The position numbers and the translations under genes were made by a program. From the NCBI GenBank assembly GCA_019247795.1, contig JAFBAK010000357.1, positions 1 to 37,549 on the forward strand: a stretch of DNA of 37,549 bases. The letters run 5' to 3'. How positions within the stretch are numbered: position 1 is the stretch's first letter; each line of letters starts with the position of its first letter. Source of the DNA: Hyphomicrobiales bacterium (GTDB lineage Bacteria; Pseudomonadota; Alphaproteobacteria; Rhizobiales; Beijerinckiaceae). Below are positions 1 through 11,439 of this stretch, piece by piece. The notes under the pieces were generated by a model. The model did no database searches, was not told the origin of the DNA, and worked only from the letters and a program-made list of their open reading frames with translations.

Positions 1-81
1 GTTGCGTTCGTCGCCTTCGCGGTGATGGAGGAACGTCCGCTGCGTGTCACGCGTCCGGGCGCTGCCTCGACGGCCGAGTAG
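1..81 (+). CDS. 3' end of a truncated CDS, possibly the C-terminus of an MFS-type transporter
   Basis: Frame 1 is open from base 1 (VAFVAFAVMEERPLRVTRPGAASTAE*) to TAG at 79-81. A hydrophobic end followed by 'EERPLR' resembles an MFS C-terminus. Very short. Confidence 0.35.
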   Translation, partial: VAFVAFAVMEERPLRVTRPGAASTAE

Positions 82-123
82 CGCTCGGCCGTTCGCCGAG
101 CCGCCCCGGATCGTGGGCTCGGA

Positions 124-396
124 TCAGATCGCGTAGTCGACGGAGGCGCGCACCTCGAGCGAAGGCGCGCTCGACGGCGACGGCGCGGCGCGCCGCGACA
201 TATTCGCGTACATTTTCTTGATTGCGCTCGAGGCCGTCGTTACGAACAGGAATGGCAGGAGTGCATGCACGAAGGCGGCACAAGACGCCGCGAAGAGCTT
301 CCCGGAATACGACATCGCGACCCCGAAATGATCGCCATAACTTTCGCCCACCGCATCCGGGTGGGAAGTGAAGAGGCTCTTGAGTGATTCGCCCAT
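124..396 (-). CDS. DUF6356-like small membrane protein (often annotated 'capsule biosynthesis protein')
   Basis: MGESLKSLFTSHPDAVGESYGDHFGVAMSYSGKLFAASCAAFVHALLPFLFVTTASSAI; matches the recalled family pattern 'HPxSVGESYxEHF...HxLLPFLFxTTxS'. A GGAGGAG Shine-Dalgarno lies just upstream of the ATG at 396. Confidence 0.72.
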   Translation of the reverse strand: MGESLKSLFTSHPDAVGESYGDHFGVAMSYSGKLFAASCAAFVHALLPFLFVTTASSAIKKMYANMSRRAAPSPSSAPSLEVRASVDYAI

Positions 397-519
397 GTGC
401 GGCTCCTCCATCGATCGCGAGCGGAGATTGCGCTTGATCTGCCGAAAACGCATCGCCAAAAGCTGGCAATTTCTGAGGCGTTTTGGTAAATATGTCCCAC
501 GTAAATCGGCAAGCATGGG

Positions 520-993
520 ATGAAATCTACTCCACTCGACAGCACAGACAAACGTTTGCTCGCAGAGCTGCAGCGCGACGCGACTTTATCGCTCGATGAC
601 CTGGGCGAGCGGGTTGGTCTCTCCCGCAACAGTTGCTGGCGACGCGTAAGCCGGCTCGAGGAGATGGGCGTCTTCAAGGGGCGGGTGGCGCTGCTCGATC
701 CCGAGGCGGTGAATGCGAAGCTCACGGTCTTCATCGCGGTGCGCACCAGCCGCCACAGCGCCGATTGGGCCGAACGCTTCCGCGCCGCCGTGAAGGACAT
801 TCCCGAGATCGTCGGCGCCTTTCGCACCGCGGGCGAGATCGATTACATCCTGCAAGCGCGCGTGCCCGACGTTGCCGCCTATGACGCGCTCTATCAAAGG
901 CTCATCGCGCGCATCGACATGCTCGACGTCTCGGCGACTTTCGTGATGGAAACCATGAAAGAAACGACGGAAATTCCGCTCGGTTATATCTGA
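520..993 (+). CDS. Lrp/AsnC family transcriptional regulator
   Basis: LDSTDKRLLAELQRDATLSLDDLGERVGLSRNSCWRRVSRLEEMGVFKG HTH plus AsnC ligand-binding domain. Confidence 0.93.
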   Translation: MKSTPLDSTDKRLLAELQRDATLSLDDLGERVGLSRNSCWRRVSRLEEMGVFKGRVALLDPEAVNAKLTVFIAVRTSRHSADWAERFRAAVKDIPEIVGAFRTAGEIDYILQARVPDVAAYDALYQRLIARIDMLDVSATFVMETMKETTEIPLGYI

Positions 994-1196
994 GTTCGCG
1001 ATGCTGTTGCTCTTCTGCAACTTGACGTTTTCTTTACCTTAACGAGGCACCAACGAACCGGGTCGTCGGCGAATGGCCGGATCAGCGCCCTTGTTTCGTC
1101 GCATTGTCAGCCGAGTGACTGGCGCGGGACAGGTCGGTGAGGTCGGCGCGGTCGGCACGCCTGCTCATGGGTCTTGTGAACGGATCGATTTCGATG

Positions 1197-1913
1197 AATC
1201 CAGCCGATGTCGCGCAAACCGCGCTCCCAACCTTCGCCCCGAGCCTGTCGATCTGGACCCTCTTTTGGCAGGCCCACATCGTCGTCAAGCTCGTCATGAT
1301 CGGGCTCATCTTTGCCTCTGTGTGGTGCTGGGCGATCATCCTGAACAAGGCGCTGCTCTACAAGCGCCTCGCGCGCGAGATGGACCAGTTCGAGGATTTG
1401 TTCTGGTCGGGACAGTCCCTCGATGAGCTCTACCGGGATCTCGCGGAAACACAGCCGACCGGAATGGCCGCAGTCTTCCTCGCCGCCATGACGGAATGGA
1501 AGCGCTCGCTCGAGGGCTCAGGCAAGGCGTTCGGCAGCTTCGCGGGACGCGTCGAGAAGGTGATGGACGTCGCCATTCAACGCGAAACCGAGCGCCTCAA
1601 CAGGGGACTGATGGTGCTCTCCAACATCGCCTCTGCGGGGCCGTTCATCGGCCTCTTCGGCACGGTGTGGGGCATCATGAACTCCTTCATGGCGATCGCC
1701 GCCTCGAAGAACACGAGCCTTGCGGTCGTCGCACCGGGGATTTCTGAATCGCTGTTTGCGACCGCAATCGGTCTCGTGGCGGCCATTCCGGCTGTCATCG
1801 CCTATAACAGCTTCCATGCGCGCGTGCTGAATCTGCAGACCCGGCTCGAGGGCTTCGCCGACGAGTTCTCCGCGATCTTGTCGCGGCAGGTCGATCAGCG
1901 GCTCGCGGCCTGA
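1197..1913 (+). CDS. tolQ: Tol-Pal system protein TolQ (ExbB/TolQ family); ATG at 1167 is an alternative start
   Basis: GLMVLSNIASAGPFIGLFGTVWGIMNSF...GISESLFATAIGLVAAIPAVIAYN MotA/TolQ/ExbB signature; followed by tolR and tolA. Confidence 0.95.
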   Translation, partial: NPADVAQTALPTFAPSLSIWTLFWQAHIVVKLVMIGLIFASVWCWAIILNKALLYKRLAREMDQFEDLFWSGQSLDELYRDLAETQPTGMAAVFLAAMTEWKRSLEGSGKAFGSFAGRVEKVMDVAIQRETERLNRGLMVLSNIASAGPFIGLFGTVWGIMNSFMAIAASKNTSLAVVAPGISESLFATAIGLVAAIPAVIAYNSFHARVLNLQTRLEGFADEFSAILSRQVDQRLAA

Positions 1914-1935
1914 AGTCGAGAGGGGTTCCGAGGCA

Positions 1936-2397
1936 ATGGCGGGGAAAGTTGCGGCGGCCCTGGCGGGAGCGAAAAGCTCGGGAAGGCGGCGCCGGCGTCA
2001 TCATTCGGCCATTGCCGAAATCAATATGACGCCCTTCATCGACGTGATGCTCGTGCTTTTGATCGTGTTCATGGTGACCGCGCCATTGCTCACGGCAGGC
2101 GTGCCGCTCGACCTGCCGCAGACCGGCGCCAAGGCGTTGAACGTCGAGAAGCAACCGGTGACCATCTCGATCGACGAGAACGGCAAGGTGTTCCTGATGG
2201 ACAAGCCGGTGGAGGACGCGGCGCTCTTGGATACGCTGAAAGCGATCGCGGCGAACGGTCCTGACGAACGCATTTACGTGCGCGGTGCCAAGCAGGTCGG
2301 ATATGGGCGCGTCGCCCAAATCATGTCGACGATCACCGCAGCCGGCTACAAGCGCGTCGCGCTCGTCACGGAGCCGGAGCCGGCGACGAGGAATTGA
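1936..2397 (+). CDS. tolR: Tol-Pal system protein TolR (ExbD/TolR family)
   Basis: AEINMTPFIDVMLVLLIVFMVTAPLLTAGVPLDLP signature. Confidence 0.96.
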   Translation: MAGKVAAALAGAKSSGRRRRRHHSAIAEINMTPFIDVMLVLLIVFMVTAPLLTAGVPLDLPQTGAKALNVEKQPVTISIDENGKVFLMDKPVEDAALLDTLKAIAANGPDERIYVRGAKQVGYGRVAQIMSTITAAGYKRVALVTEPEPATRN

Positions 2398-2409
2398 GGA
2401 ACGGTTGAG

Positions 2410-3471
2410 GTGAAGATCGACTGGTCCGAGCCCGGCTTGCCGCTCTCCGCCGCCGCCCATGCGGCGCTGCTGGTCGTGAGCCTCATCGGGCTTTCCTCGG
2501 CTCAGCCTTTCGCCGATGCGGAGGAAACACTTCCGGTCGAAATCATCACCTCCGATCAGTTCAGCGCCATGACGAAGGGCGAGAAGACGGCGAAAGAGGT
2601 GCAGCCCGCTCCCAAGCCGCGCATCGACAAGGTTGCCGAGACCGAGCAGCTGAAGCCGACGCAAGGCGCGGACCCAACCGATGTTCCGACCCCTCCCGCG
2701 CGTGCCCCTGAAATCTCCGACGCAACCAGCGCGCCGCCCCTGCCGCCGACGCGTCCACCCGATCCGGTGAAGCCCGAGCCGAAGCCGGAGCCGCAGAAGA
2801 CGGCCGAGCCGCAAAAGCCGGAGCCGCCGAAGGTCGACGCCGAAATTCCGAAGCCGCCCGAAAAACCGCAGCCTCAGAAGCTCGCGAAAGCTCCCGATCC
2901 CCCAAAGGAGTTGGAGAAGCCGAAGCCGCAACCGCCGCAATTCGATAAGATCGCCCAGCTGCTCGAGCAGAAAAAGGTCGAGGAGCAGCCTAAGCCTGTG
3001 AAGCCTCCGGCCAAGGAGAAGGGCGAGCCGTCCTTCTCCACGAGCGCCATCGAGAAGCTATTGGTGTCGAAGGAGAAGCCGCAAGCTTCGGGCTCAGTCG
3101 GGGCGCAGTTGCAGAAGACGGCCTCGCTCGGCACCCAGACCGGCAACGCACCCAAGCTCTCGCCTTCGATGCGTGACGCACTCGCCGGGCTCCTGAAGGA
3201 TCAGGTGCAAAAGTGTTTCGATATTCCGCCCGGACTCGATGAGACCAAGATCCAGCAGGCACAAGTGCGTGTGGTCTTCAAGGAAGACGGCAGCTTGGCC
3301 GAGCGCCCACAAGTCGCAAGCTCGTCCTCCGACCCTGGTGTGCGCGCTGTGGCGGGCGCGCTGCAACGCGCCATCATGCGCTGCGCGCCCTACCAAATCC
3401 CGGCGCAATTCCTTCCGACCTTCAACGAATGGAAGGACACGCTCTTTACACCGCCCGAGTCCTTGGGATGA
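2410..3471 (+). CDS. tolA: Cell envelope integrity protein TolA-like
   Basis: Single N-terminal TM helix, long Pro/Lys/Glu-rich middle, C-terminal TolA/TonB-like domain (VRVVFKEDGSLAERPQV...AIMRCAPYQIP); position between tolR and tolB. Confidence 0.88.
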   Translation: MKIDWSEPGLPLSAAAHAALLVVSLIGLSSAQPFADAEETLPVEIITSDQFSAMTKGEKTAKEVQPAPKPRIDKVAETEQLKPTQGADPTDVPTPPARAPEISDATSAPPLPPTRPPDPVKPEPKPEPQKTAEPQKPEPPKVDAEIPKPPEKPQPQKLAKAPDPPKELEKPKPQPPQFDKIAQLLEQKKVEEQPKPVKPPAKEKGEPSFSTSAIEKLLVSKEKPQASGSVGAQLQKTASLGTQTGNAPKLSPSMRDALAGLLKDQVQKCFDIPPGLDETKIQQAQVRVVFKEDGSLAERPQVASSSSDPGVRAVAGALQRAIMRCAPYQIPAQFLPTFNEWKDTLFTPPESLG

Positions 3472-3543
3472 GCGTTGCCCGTCATAGTCGGGCCGCATCT
3501 GAAGTCTAACCGAAACCGGCATTTCGATGAGCCGCAGCAAATC

Positions 3544-4842
3544 ATGACCCCATTCATTTCCCGACGCTCTCTCGCCCTCGGCCTTGCGGCGACCCCGCTG
3601 GTCGCCGCCGCCGCGCGGGCGGAGCTCATCGTCTCGCTCGATCGCGCCAATTTCCAGCCGATGCCGATCGCGATTCCCGATTTGCAAGGAGAGGGCGATC
3701 TCGGAGCCCGCGTCGCCGCGGTGATCGCCAACGACTTGCAGCGATCCGGCGTTTTCGCGCCGATCGACAAGAGAGCCTTCATCGACAAGGCGGTTTCACC
3801 CGATGTGATGCCGCAATTCGATTCGTGGCGGGCCATCAACGCGCAGGCCTTGGTGACCGGGCGGGTGCAGCGCGATTCGGCGCGCATGCACGCGGAGTTT
3901 CGCTTATGGGACGTCGCCTCCGGCGAGCAGGCGACCGGTCAGCAATACACGACCGACGCGAACAACTGGCGGCGCGTCGCTCATCTGATCGCCGATGCCA
4001 TCTACTCAAAGATCACGGGCGCCGGAGGCTTCTTCGATACGCGCGTCGTTTATGTCGACGAGACGGGACCGAAGCAGGCGCGCCGCAAGCGCCTTGCTCT
4101 CATGGACCAGGACGGCGCGAATGTCCGCTATCTGACCGAGGGCAACGAGCTCGTCGTCACGCCACGCTTCTCGCCCACGAGCCAGGAGGTCACCTATATG
4201 GCCTTCGCGTCGAATGGTGACGCGAGCGTGCGGCTCCTCAACATCGAGACGGGCCAGCGGGAAATCGTCGGAAATTTCCCCGGAATGACCTTCTCGCCCC
4301 GCTTCTCGCCGGATGGCGAACGTGTGGTCATGAGCCTCGAGCAAAGCGGCAACGCCAACATCTACACGATGGACCTGCGCTCGCGGGCCACGACAAGGCT
4401 CACGGACACGAGCGCGATCGATACCTCGCCATCCTATTCGCCGGACGGCTCGCAAATCGTCTTCGAAAGCGATCGCGGCGGCGCGCAGCAGCTTTACATC
4501 ATGGGATCGAGCGGCGGCCCCGCGCGCCGCATCTCCTTCGGCCAAGGCCGATATTCGACGCCGGTCTGGTCACCCAAGGGCGACTACATCGCCTTCACCC
4601 GCCAATCGGGCAATTCTTTCGGCATCGGCGTGATGAAGCCGGACGGTTCGGCGGAACGCATCTTGACCGAGGGCTTCCACAACGAAGGGCCGACCTGGGC
4701 CCCGAATGGGCGATATCTGATGTTTTTTCGAGACCAGGGCGGCGCCAAGATCTTCATGGCCGATGTCACGGGGCGGGTCGATGTCGCCGTGCCGACGCCG
4801 AGCTTCGGCTCGGATCCCGCGTGGAGCCCGCTTCTCGGCTAA
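3544..4842 (+). CDS. tolB: Tol-Pal system beta-propeller protein TolB; the ORF track extends upstream to a TTG at 3475
   Basis: [27 protein letters not shown] signal peptide; repeated 'FSPDG..I.F.SDRGG..QLYIM' WD40-like propeller blades. Confidence 0.95.
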   Translation: MTPFISRRSLALGLAATPLVAAAARAELIVSLDRANFQPMPIAIPDLQGEGDLGARVAAVIANDLQRSGVFAPIDKRAFIDKAVSPDVMPQFDSWRAINAQALVTGRVQRDSARMHAEFRLWDVASGEQATGQQYTTDANNWRRVAHLIADAIYSKITGAGGFFDTRVVYVDETGPKQARRKRLALMDQDGANVRYLTEGNELVVTPRFSPTSQEVTYMAFASNGDASVRLLNIETGQREIVGNFPGMTFSPRFSPDGERVVMSLEQSGNANIYTMDLRSRATTRLTDTSAIDTSPSYSPDGSQIVFESDRGGAQQLYIMGSSGGPARRISFGQGRYSTPVWSPKGDYIAFTRQSGNSFGIGVMKPDGSAERILTEGFHNEGPTWAPNGRYLMFFRDQGGAKIFMADVTGRVDVAVPTPSFGSDPAWSPLLG

Positions 4843-5097
4843 CCCGAGGGAAGAGGCGGTGCCAGGTTCTTACGCCGTGGCGCACATTCGCGTGAGCTTG
4901 CACGGATTTCGCGGCCGCGGGCCCGACGCGCCGCAAATTTGCCATTCACCCCTCGTTAACCCTGACGCCAAGTTTGGAGGCTCGGAAGCGTTTTCGGCAT
5001 TGGTCTAAGCTCTCATCAAGGTTGATGGAACCTTGGCTTAACCCGTGCCGGCTATGTGAGGCTCGATCGTAGCGTTCAATGGATCCGGAGGTCCGGC

Positions 5098-5595
5098 ATG
5101 CTTCATCTTCCCGTCTCGGCTCGCGCCGTGAAATTCGCGCTGGTCGTCGCGGCCGCCCTCGCCGCGTCCGCTTGCGCCAAGACAGGCGATGACCAATTCG
5201 GGGCGGGTGCGGGCGCGGGCGCTCCTGGCAGCGTGCAGGACTTCGCCACCAATGTCGGGGATCGCGTCTTCTTCGAGACCGATTCGTCCGAGCTGACATC
5301 CACCGCGCAGGCGACGCTGTCGAAACAGGCCGCCTGGCTCTCCCGCTACGCCAATTATTCGTTCACGATCGAAGGCCATGCGGATGAACGCGGCACTCGC
5401 GAATACAATTTCGCGCTTGGCGCAAGGCGCGCCCAGGCGACGCATGACTATCTCATCTCGAAAGGGATCTCGGCCTCGCGCATGCGCACCGTATCCTACG
5501 GCAAGGAACGCCCGGTCGCGACATGCGACGACATCTCATGCTGGTCGCAGAACCGGCGCGCCGTCACGGTGCTTTCCGGCGCTCCCGCTTCCTGA
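5098..5595 (+). CDS. pal: Peptidoglycan-associated lipoprotein Pal (OmpA-like)
   Basis: Lipobox AASAC; YSFTIEGHADERGTREYNFALGARRAQATHDYLISKGI OmpA-like motif. Confidence 0.97.
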   Translation: MLHLPVSARAVKFALVVAAALAASACAKTGDDQFGAGAGAGAPGSVQDFATNVGDRVFFETDSSELTSTAQATLSKQAAWLSRYANYSFTIEGHADERGTREYNFALGARRAQATHDYLISKGISASRMRTVSYGKERPVATCDDISCWSQNRRAVTVLSGAPAS

Positions 5596-5757
5596 GACGA
5601 AGCCGGCGCTCTCACTCTCCCGCTGCGCCGGCTTTCCGTCGTCGGGTCGCCCGATTCCTGCCGCGCTGTCGTTTAATGTGTCGTCGGGCCGCGCCCACGA
5701 GCCGACGAATTTTCTTAGGCGGCGCGGCGGTGATGGATGAGAAGGGGCTCCTGCGCC

Positions 5758-6771
5758 ATGATGCGTCCCGTGACGTTCGTCGCAATTCTTGCCGGCATGA
5801 CGGCCGGGCTCCATGCCCTCCCGACACACGCGCAAGACGAGTCGGATGTGGTCGTGCGCCTTTCCCAACTCGAGGCGCAAATGCGCCAAATGTCGGGGAA
5901 GATCGAAGAGCTGCAATTCCAGAATCAGCAGCTTCGCGATCAGCTCAAGCGCTTCCAGGAGGACACCGAGTTCCGTTTCCAGGACAGCGGCAAGGGGGTG
6001 GGTCCGGCAGCGAGTTCCCATCCACCGCCGGTGCATGAAAATTCCCCGCCGCCGCGTCAGATCGTGACGGCGCCGCCCGCCGCATCTCCGCCGCCCCTCG
6101 CGCCTGCGGCACCGACGCCGCGCGTGGCGACGCGCGGCGATGTCTTCAATCCCGAGGCTGATCCGAATGCCCCGGGCGCGCCGCGGCCTCTTGGTTCGCC
6201 GGATAGCGCCGCCCCCCCGCCCATGAGGCGCTCGGCGGTTCCGGGCTCCATTATGGAGCAGCCGGACGGAATTCCGGGTGATCCCGCGACCCCCCTCGAC
6301 ATCGCTGGCATCGGCAATCCTCCCGGTGCGCCGCAGGGACAGCCGCGGCAGCCCGAGACCTCGGTCGCCGCGACCGGCACCGATTCGGCCCGTTCCGATT
6401 TCGACAATGCCTACACTTACATCCAGCAGCACCAGTTCGAGCAGGCCGAAATGGGGTTCCGAAGCTTCCTGCAATCCCATCCGCGCTCGAAACTCGCGCC
6501 TGATGCGACTTACTGGCTTGGCGAGAGCTACCTCCAGCGAGCCCGTTATCGCGACGCCGCCGAACAATTCCTCAAGATCACGACGAGCTACGGCACATCT
6601 CCGAAAGGGCCTGACAGCATGTTCAAGCTGGGCGTCTCCTTGCGGGGGCTCGGCGCCAACGACCAGGCTTGCGCCACCTTTGCCGAGGTGGGACGAAAAT
6701 ACCCTTCCGCGCGTCCGGCTCTGCTGAAGGATGTGCAGCGCGAGCAGCAGCGCGCCAAATGCCCGAGCTGA
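5758..6771 (+). CDS. cpoB: Tol-Pal system protein CpoB/YbgF (coiled coil, Pro-rich linker, TPR)
   Basis: Signal peptide, coiled coil VVVRLSQLEAQMRQMSGKIEELQFQNQQLRDQLKRF, C-terminal DFDNAYTYIQQHQFEQAEMGFRSFLQSHPRS..APDATYWLGESYLQR. An ATG at 5758 fits the signal peptide better than the ORF-track start 5737. Confidence 0.92.
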   Translation: MMRPVTFVAILAGMTAGLHALPTHAQDESDVVVRLSQLEAQMRQMSGKIEELQFQNQQLRDQLKRFQEDTEFRFQDSGKGVGPAASSHPPPVHENSPPPRQIVTAPPAASPPPLAPAAPTPRVATRGDVFNPEADPNAPGAPRPLGSPDSAAPPPMRRSAVPGSIMEQPDGIPGDPATPLDIAGIGNPPGAPQGQPRQPETSVAATGTDSARSDFDNAYTYIQQHQFEQAEMGFRSFLQSHPRSKLAPDATYWLGESYLQRARYRDAAEQFLKITTSYGTSPKGPDSMFKLGVSLRGLGANDQACATFAEVGRKYPSARPALLKDVQREQQRAKCPS

Positions 6772-7964
6772 GGAAAGCGGGGAAGCGCCGCAAAGCTTCG
6801 GCTCGGGGAGCCTTCACGCGCGAAAAGGACAAGCGACGGGTTGCGCCCGACCACCAGCCGCTCGGCCCGGACGAGGCAAAAATCCTTCTCCTGCCCTTCA
6901 TCGGCTCCGCTCAGTGCATTCTGCTCGCCGTTTCGGGCGGACCGGATTCTGTTGCCCTCATGCGGCTTTTCTCCATGGTCTCCAGGGATTGTTCCGGAAC
7001 CGAGCTCCGCGCCGCCACAGTCGATCACGGCTTGCGGGAAAATTCGCGTGCCGAGGCCGAAAAGGTAGGCACATGGGCCCGTGACTGCGGTGTCGAACAC
7101 CAGGTGCTTCGCTGGAAGGGGCGCAAACCCTCGACGCGCATCCAGGAGCGGGCGCGAAACGCGCGCTACGCGCTGCTCGATGCGAGAGCGCGGGACATCG
7201 GCGCGATGCTCCTCGTCACCGCCCACACGCTCGATGACCAAGCCGAGACGTTGCTGATGCGGATGGCGCACGGCTCGGGAATTGCCGGGCTTGCCGGCAT
7301 GCGCCGCGTTTCGGAACGAAGTGGGCTGCATCACGCGCGACCTTTCTTGAGCGTTCCCAAGGCACGACTGCTCGCCACCTGCCAGGCGAATGGCTGGGAA
7401 TTCGTCGAGGACCCGTCCAATGAGGATCCGCGTTTTGCTCGCGCGCGCTGGCGTCGCTTGGCCCCGACATTGGCAAGAGAGGGCCTCACGCCGGCGCGGC
7501 TTGCAAAGCTCGCGGAGCGTGCCGCCACCGTCGAGGAGGCGCTTCGACTGAAGACGGAGGCGGCTTTCGCCGCTGCGTGCCTCGAAGAAAGCGCGCGTGG
7601 CCTCGTCCTCGATATGGAACGGATCATGCGGCGCGAGCCGCGCGAGCTGGCTTTGCGCGTTTTGACCCTGGCCTTGAACAAGATCATGGGCGAACGTCCA
7701 AGCCCGATCCGGCTCGAGCGCGCAGAGGGCTGCCTCGACGCCTTGTCCACAGCCTTCGGCGCCCGCAAACCGCTGACGCGCACCCTGGGCGGTGCCCTTC
7801 TCGATTACGATGGCGCCGGGTGCCTGCGAGTGCGTCGTGAAGGCGCTCGCCGGCGAGGTCGAAAATTCGTGCAAAAGGGGCCGAAAGCCGCCGTTCCGGC
7901 TCGGGTCCGCAGAGCTCCTCAAGCAAATCAGAGTAACTCTATTGCATTATCGACGCTGGTTTGA
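6759..7964 (+). CDS. tilS: tRNA(Ile)-lysidine synthase TilS
   Basis: LLAVSGGPDSVALMRL PP-loop; TVDHGLRENSRAEAEKV; LVTAHTLDDQAETLLMRMAHGSG. Overlaps the 3' end of cpoB. Confidence 0.93.
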   Translation: MPELRKAGKRRKASARGAFTREKDKRRVAPDHQPLGPDEAKILLLPFIGSAQCILLAVSGGPDSVALMRLFSMVSRDCSGTELRAATVDHGLRENSRAEAEKVGTWARDCGVEHQVLRWKGRKPSTRIQERARNARYALLDARARDIGAMLLVTAHTLDDQAETLLMRMAHGSGIAGLAGMRRVSERSGLHHARPFLSVPKARLLATCQANGWEFVEDPSNEDPRFARARWRRLAPTLAREGLTPARLAKLAERAATVEEALRLKTEAAFAAACLEESARGLVLDMERIMRREPRELALRVLTLALNKIMGERPSPIRLERAEGCLDALSTAFGARKPLTRTLGGALLDYDGAGCLRVRREGARRRGRKFVQKGPKAAVPARVRRAPQANQSNSIALSTLV

Positions 7965-8104
7965 GGCGCGATTTCACTCTAAGGTCGGTCCGACCGCGCC
8001 TTGGCTTGGAAAGAAAGCGTCTCGCCCCTACATTAAAATTGCTTCGGTTGTGGTCGGCCCTCGTGAACGCGGCTGGAGCATCGCGCTAGAACAGATGTGA
8101 AGCG

Positions 8105-10027
<1,923 letters not shown>

Positions 10028-10029
10028 AC

Positions 10030-10695
10030 TCAGCGCCTGACGATGATCGCACTGGGCGAGCGCCGCTCTTCCCAGCCTCGACGTTCCAGCTCGGGCGTCT
10101 CGCATTCCTCTTCAGGATAGCCGATGCATAAATAGCCGATCAGCTTCCAGGCCGGGGGCGTGTCGAGGATCGAGGCGACGCGGGAAGGGTCGAGGATCGA
10201 CACCCAGCCGACGCCGATACCCTCGGCCCGCGCCGCGAGCCAGAGCGTGTGAATCGCGATCACGCCTGAGTATTCGATCATCTCCGGCATGGTGTGGCGA
10301 CCGAGACCATGCCCGTGCGTCGTCGCCCTGTCGGTGAACACGGCGACCTGCGTGGGGGCATCCACGAGACCGGCGAGCTTGAGGCTTGCATAAAGTCCGG
10401 CTTTCTCGGCCTTTTGCTCACGTAGCGCCTGCGCGTTGCAAGCTTCGAAGCATTCGCGGATGGCTACCCTCCTGACATCATCGTCGACGATGACGAAGCG
10501 CCACGGCTGGCTCAGGCCGACCGAAGGGGCGAGGCAGGCCGCATCGAGCAGGCGCTGCAACGCCCCGCTCGGAAGCGGAGATCGCCGAAAGTGGCGCACA
10601 TCGCGCCGCCATCTGAAGAGTTCGTGAAGCTTCGCGCGGAAGCTCGGATCGAAGTCGGGCGCGATATTTCCTGAGCGTTGGAGCTCGGCTCTCAT
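10030..10695 (-). CDS. bluB: 5,6-dimethylbenzimidazole synthase BluB (nitroreductase-like)
   Basis: [14 protein letters not shown]...[24 protein letters not shown]...[15 protein letters not shown]...[22 protein letters not shown]. Confidence 0.92.
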   Translation of the reverse strand: MRAELQRSGNIAPDFDPSFRAKLHELFRWRRDVRHFRRSPLPSGALQRLLDAACLAPSVGLSQPWRFVIVDDDVRRVAIRECFEACNAQALREQKAEKAGLYASLKLAGLVDAPTQVAVFTDRATTHGHGLGRHTMPEMIEYSGVIAIHTLWLAARAEGIGVGWVSILDPSRVASILDTPPAWKLIGYLCIGYPEEECETPELERRGWEERRSPSAIIVRR

Positions 10696-11312
10696 CGGGC
10701 GAGCTCCCTCAGCCCGAGCTTGATGAGCTGCGACGCCGCCGGGTTCTCACCCGCCGCCTTGAGCGCGACCGCGACCGCGGCGCTCGCCTGGGGTGGCGCG
10801 TAGCCGAGATTGGTGAGGGCGGAGATCGCGTCGGCGACAGGCTGCGGCAAGCCGGCCCTGGCCTCGACCGCGCCCGCGAGCCTCGCGACGAGCGGATCGA
10901 TCGGCGCGAAAGCGGGCGCCTTGTCCTTGAGCTCTGTCACGAGACGCTCGGCGAGCCTGCCGCCCACGCCGGTCGCGCGCTGCAGCTGCGCCTTGTCGCG
11001 ACTGGCGACCGCGCTCGCAAGCTCTCCCGGGTCGAGCGTCGACAAGATGGCGAGCGCGACCTTCGCGCCGACACCTTGAACCGTCTGCAGAAGTCGAAAC
11101 CATTCCCGCTCCGCCTCCTCGCGAAAGCCGAAGAGGCGGATTGCGTCCTCGCGCACTTGCGTCTCGATCAAGAGAGAAACCTCGTCCCCGGCCCGGGGCA
11201 GGGCCTGGAGGCTGCGCGATGAGCATTGGACGAGGTAGCCGACGCCGCTCACGTCGAGGATGACGAAGTCCTCCCCGTAACTATCGACGACGCCTCTGAG
11301 CTTGCCGATCAT
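10692..11312 (-). CDS. ruvA: Holliday junction branch migration protein RuvA
   Basis: [32 protein letters not shown]...[26 protein letters not shown]...[17 protein letters not shown]. Start set at MIGKLRG rather than the ORF-track 11354. Confidence 0.96.
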   Translation of the reverse strand: MIGKLRGVVDSYGEDFVILDVSGVGYLVQCSSRSLQALPRAGDEVSLLIETQVREDAIRLFGFREEAEREWFRLLQTVQGVGAKVALAILSTLDPGELASAVASRDKAQLQRATGVGGRLAERLVTELKDKAPAFAPIDPLVARLAGAVEARAGLPQPVADAISALTNLGYAPPQASAAVAVALKAAGENPAASQLIKLGLRELAR

Positions 11313-11439
11313 ATCAAAGGGTTCCCGCGGCGCCGTCGAGTCGCACTCATCCATACCGGATTTCGCGGCCGAAAAGCGAGTTTGCGGCTCAGATTGTTGG
11401 GGCGCTGGACATTATATGGCACATTCACCCATGAGTGGG

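Noticed and set aside
2755-2940. DNA-level direct repeats in tolA
   Set aside because: Explained by the Pro/Lys/Glu-rich TolA domain; irregular units, not a separate repeat element.
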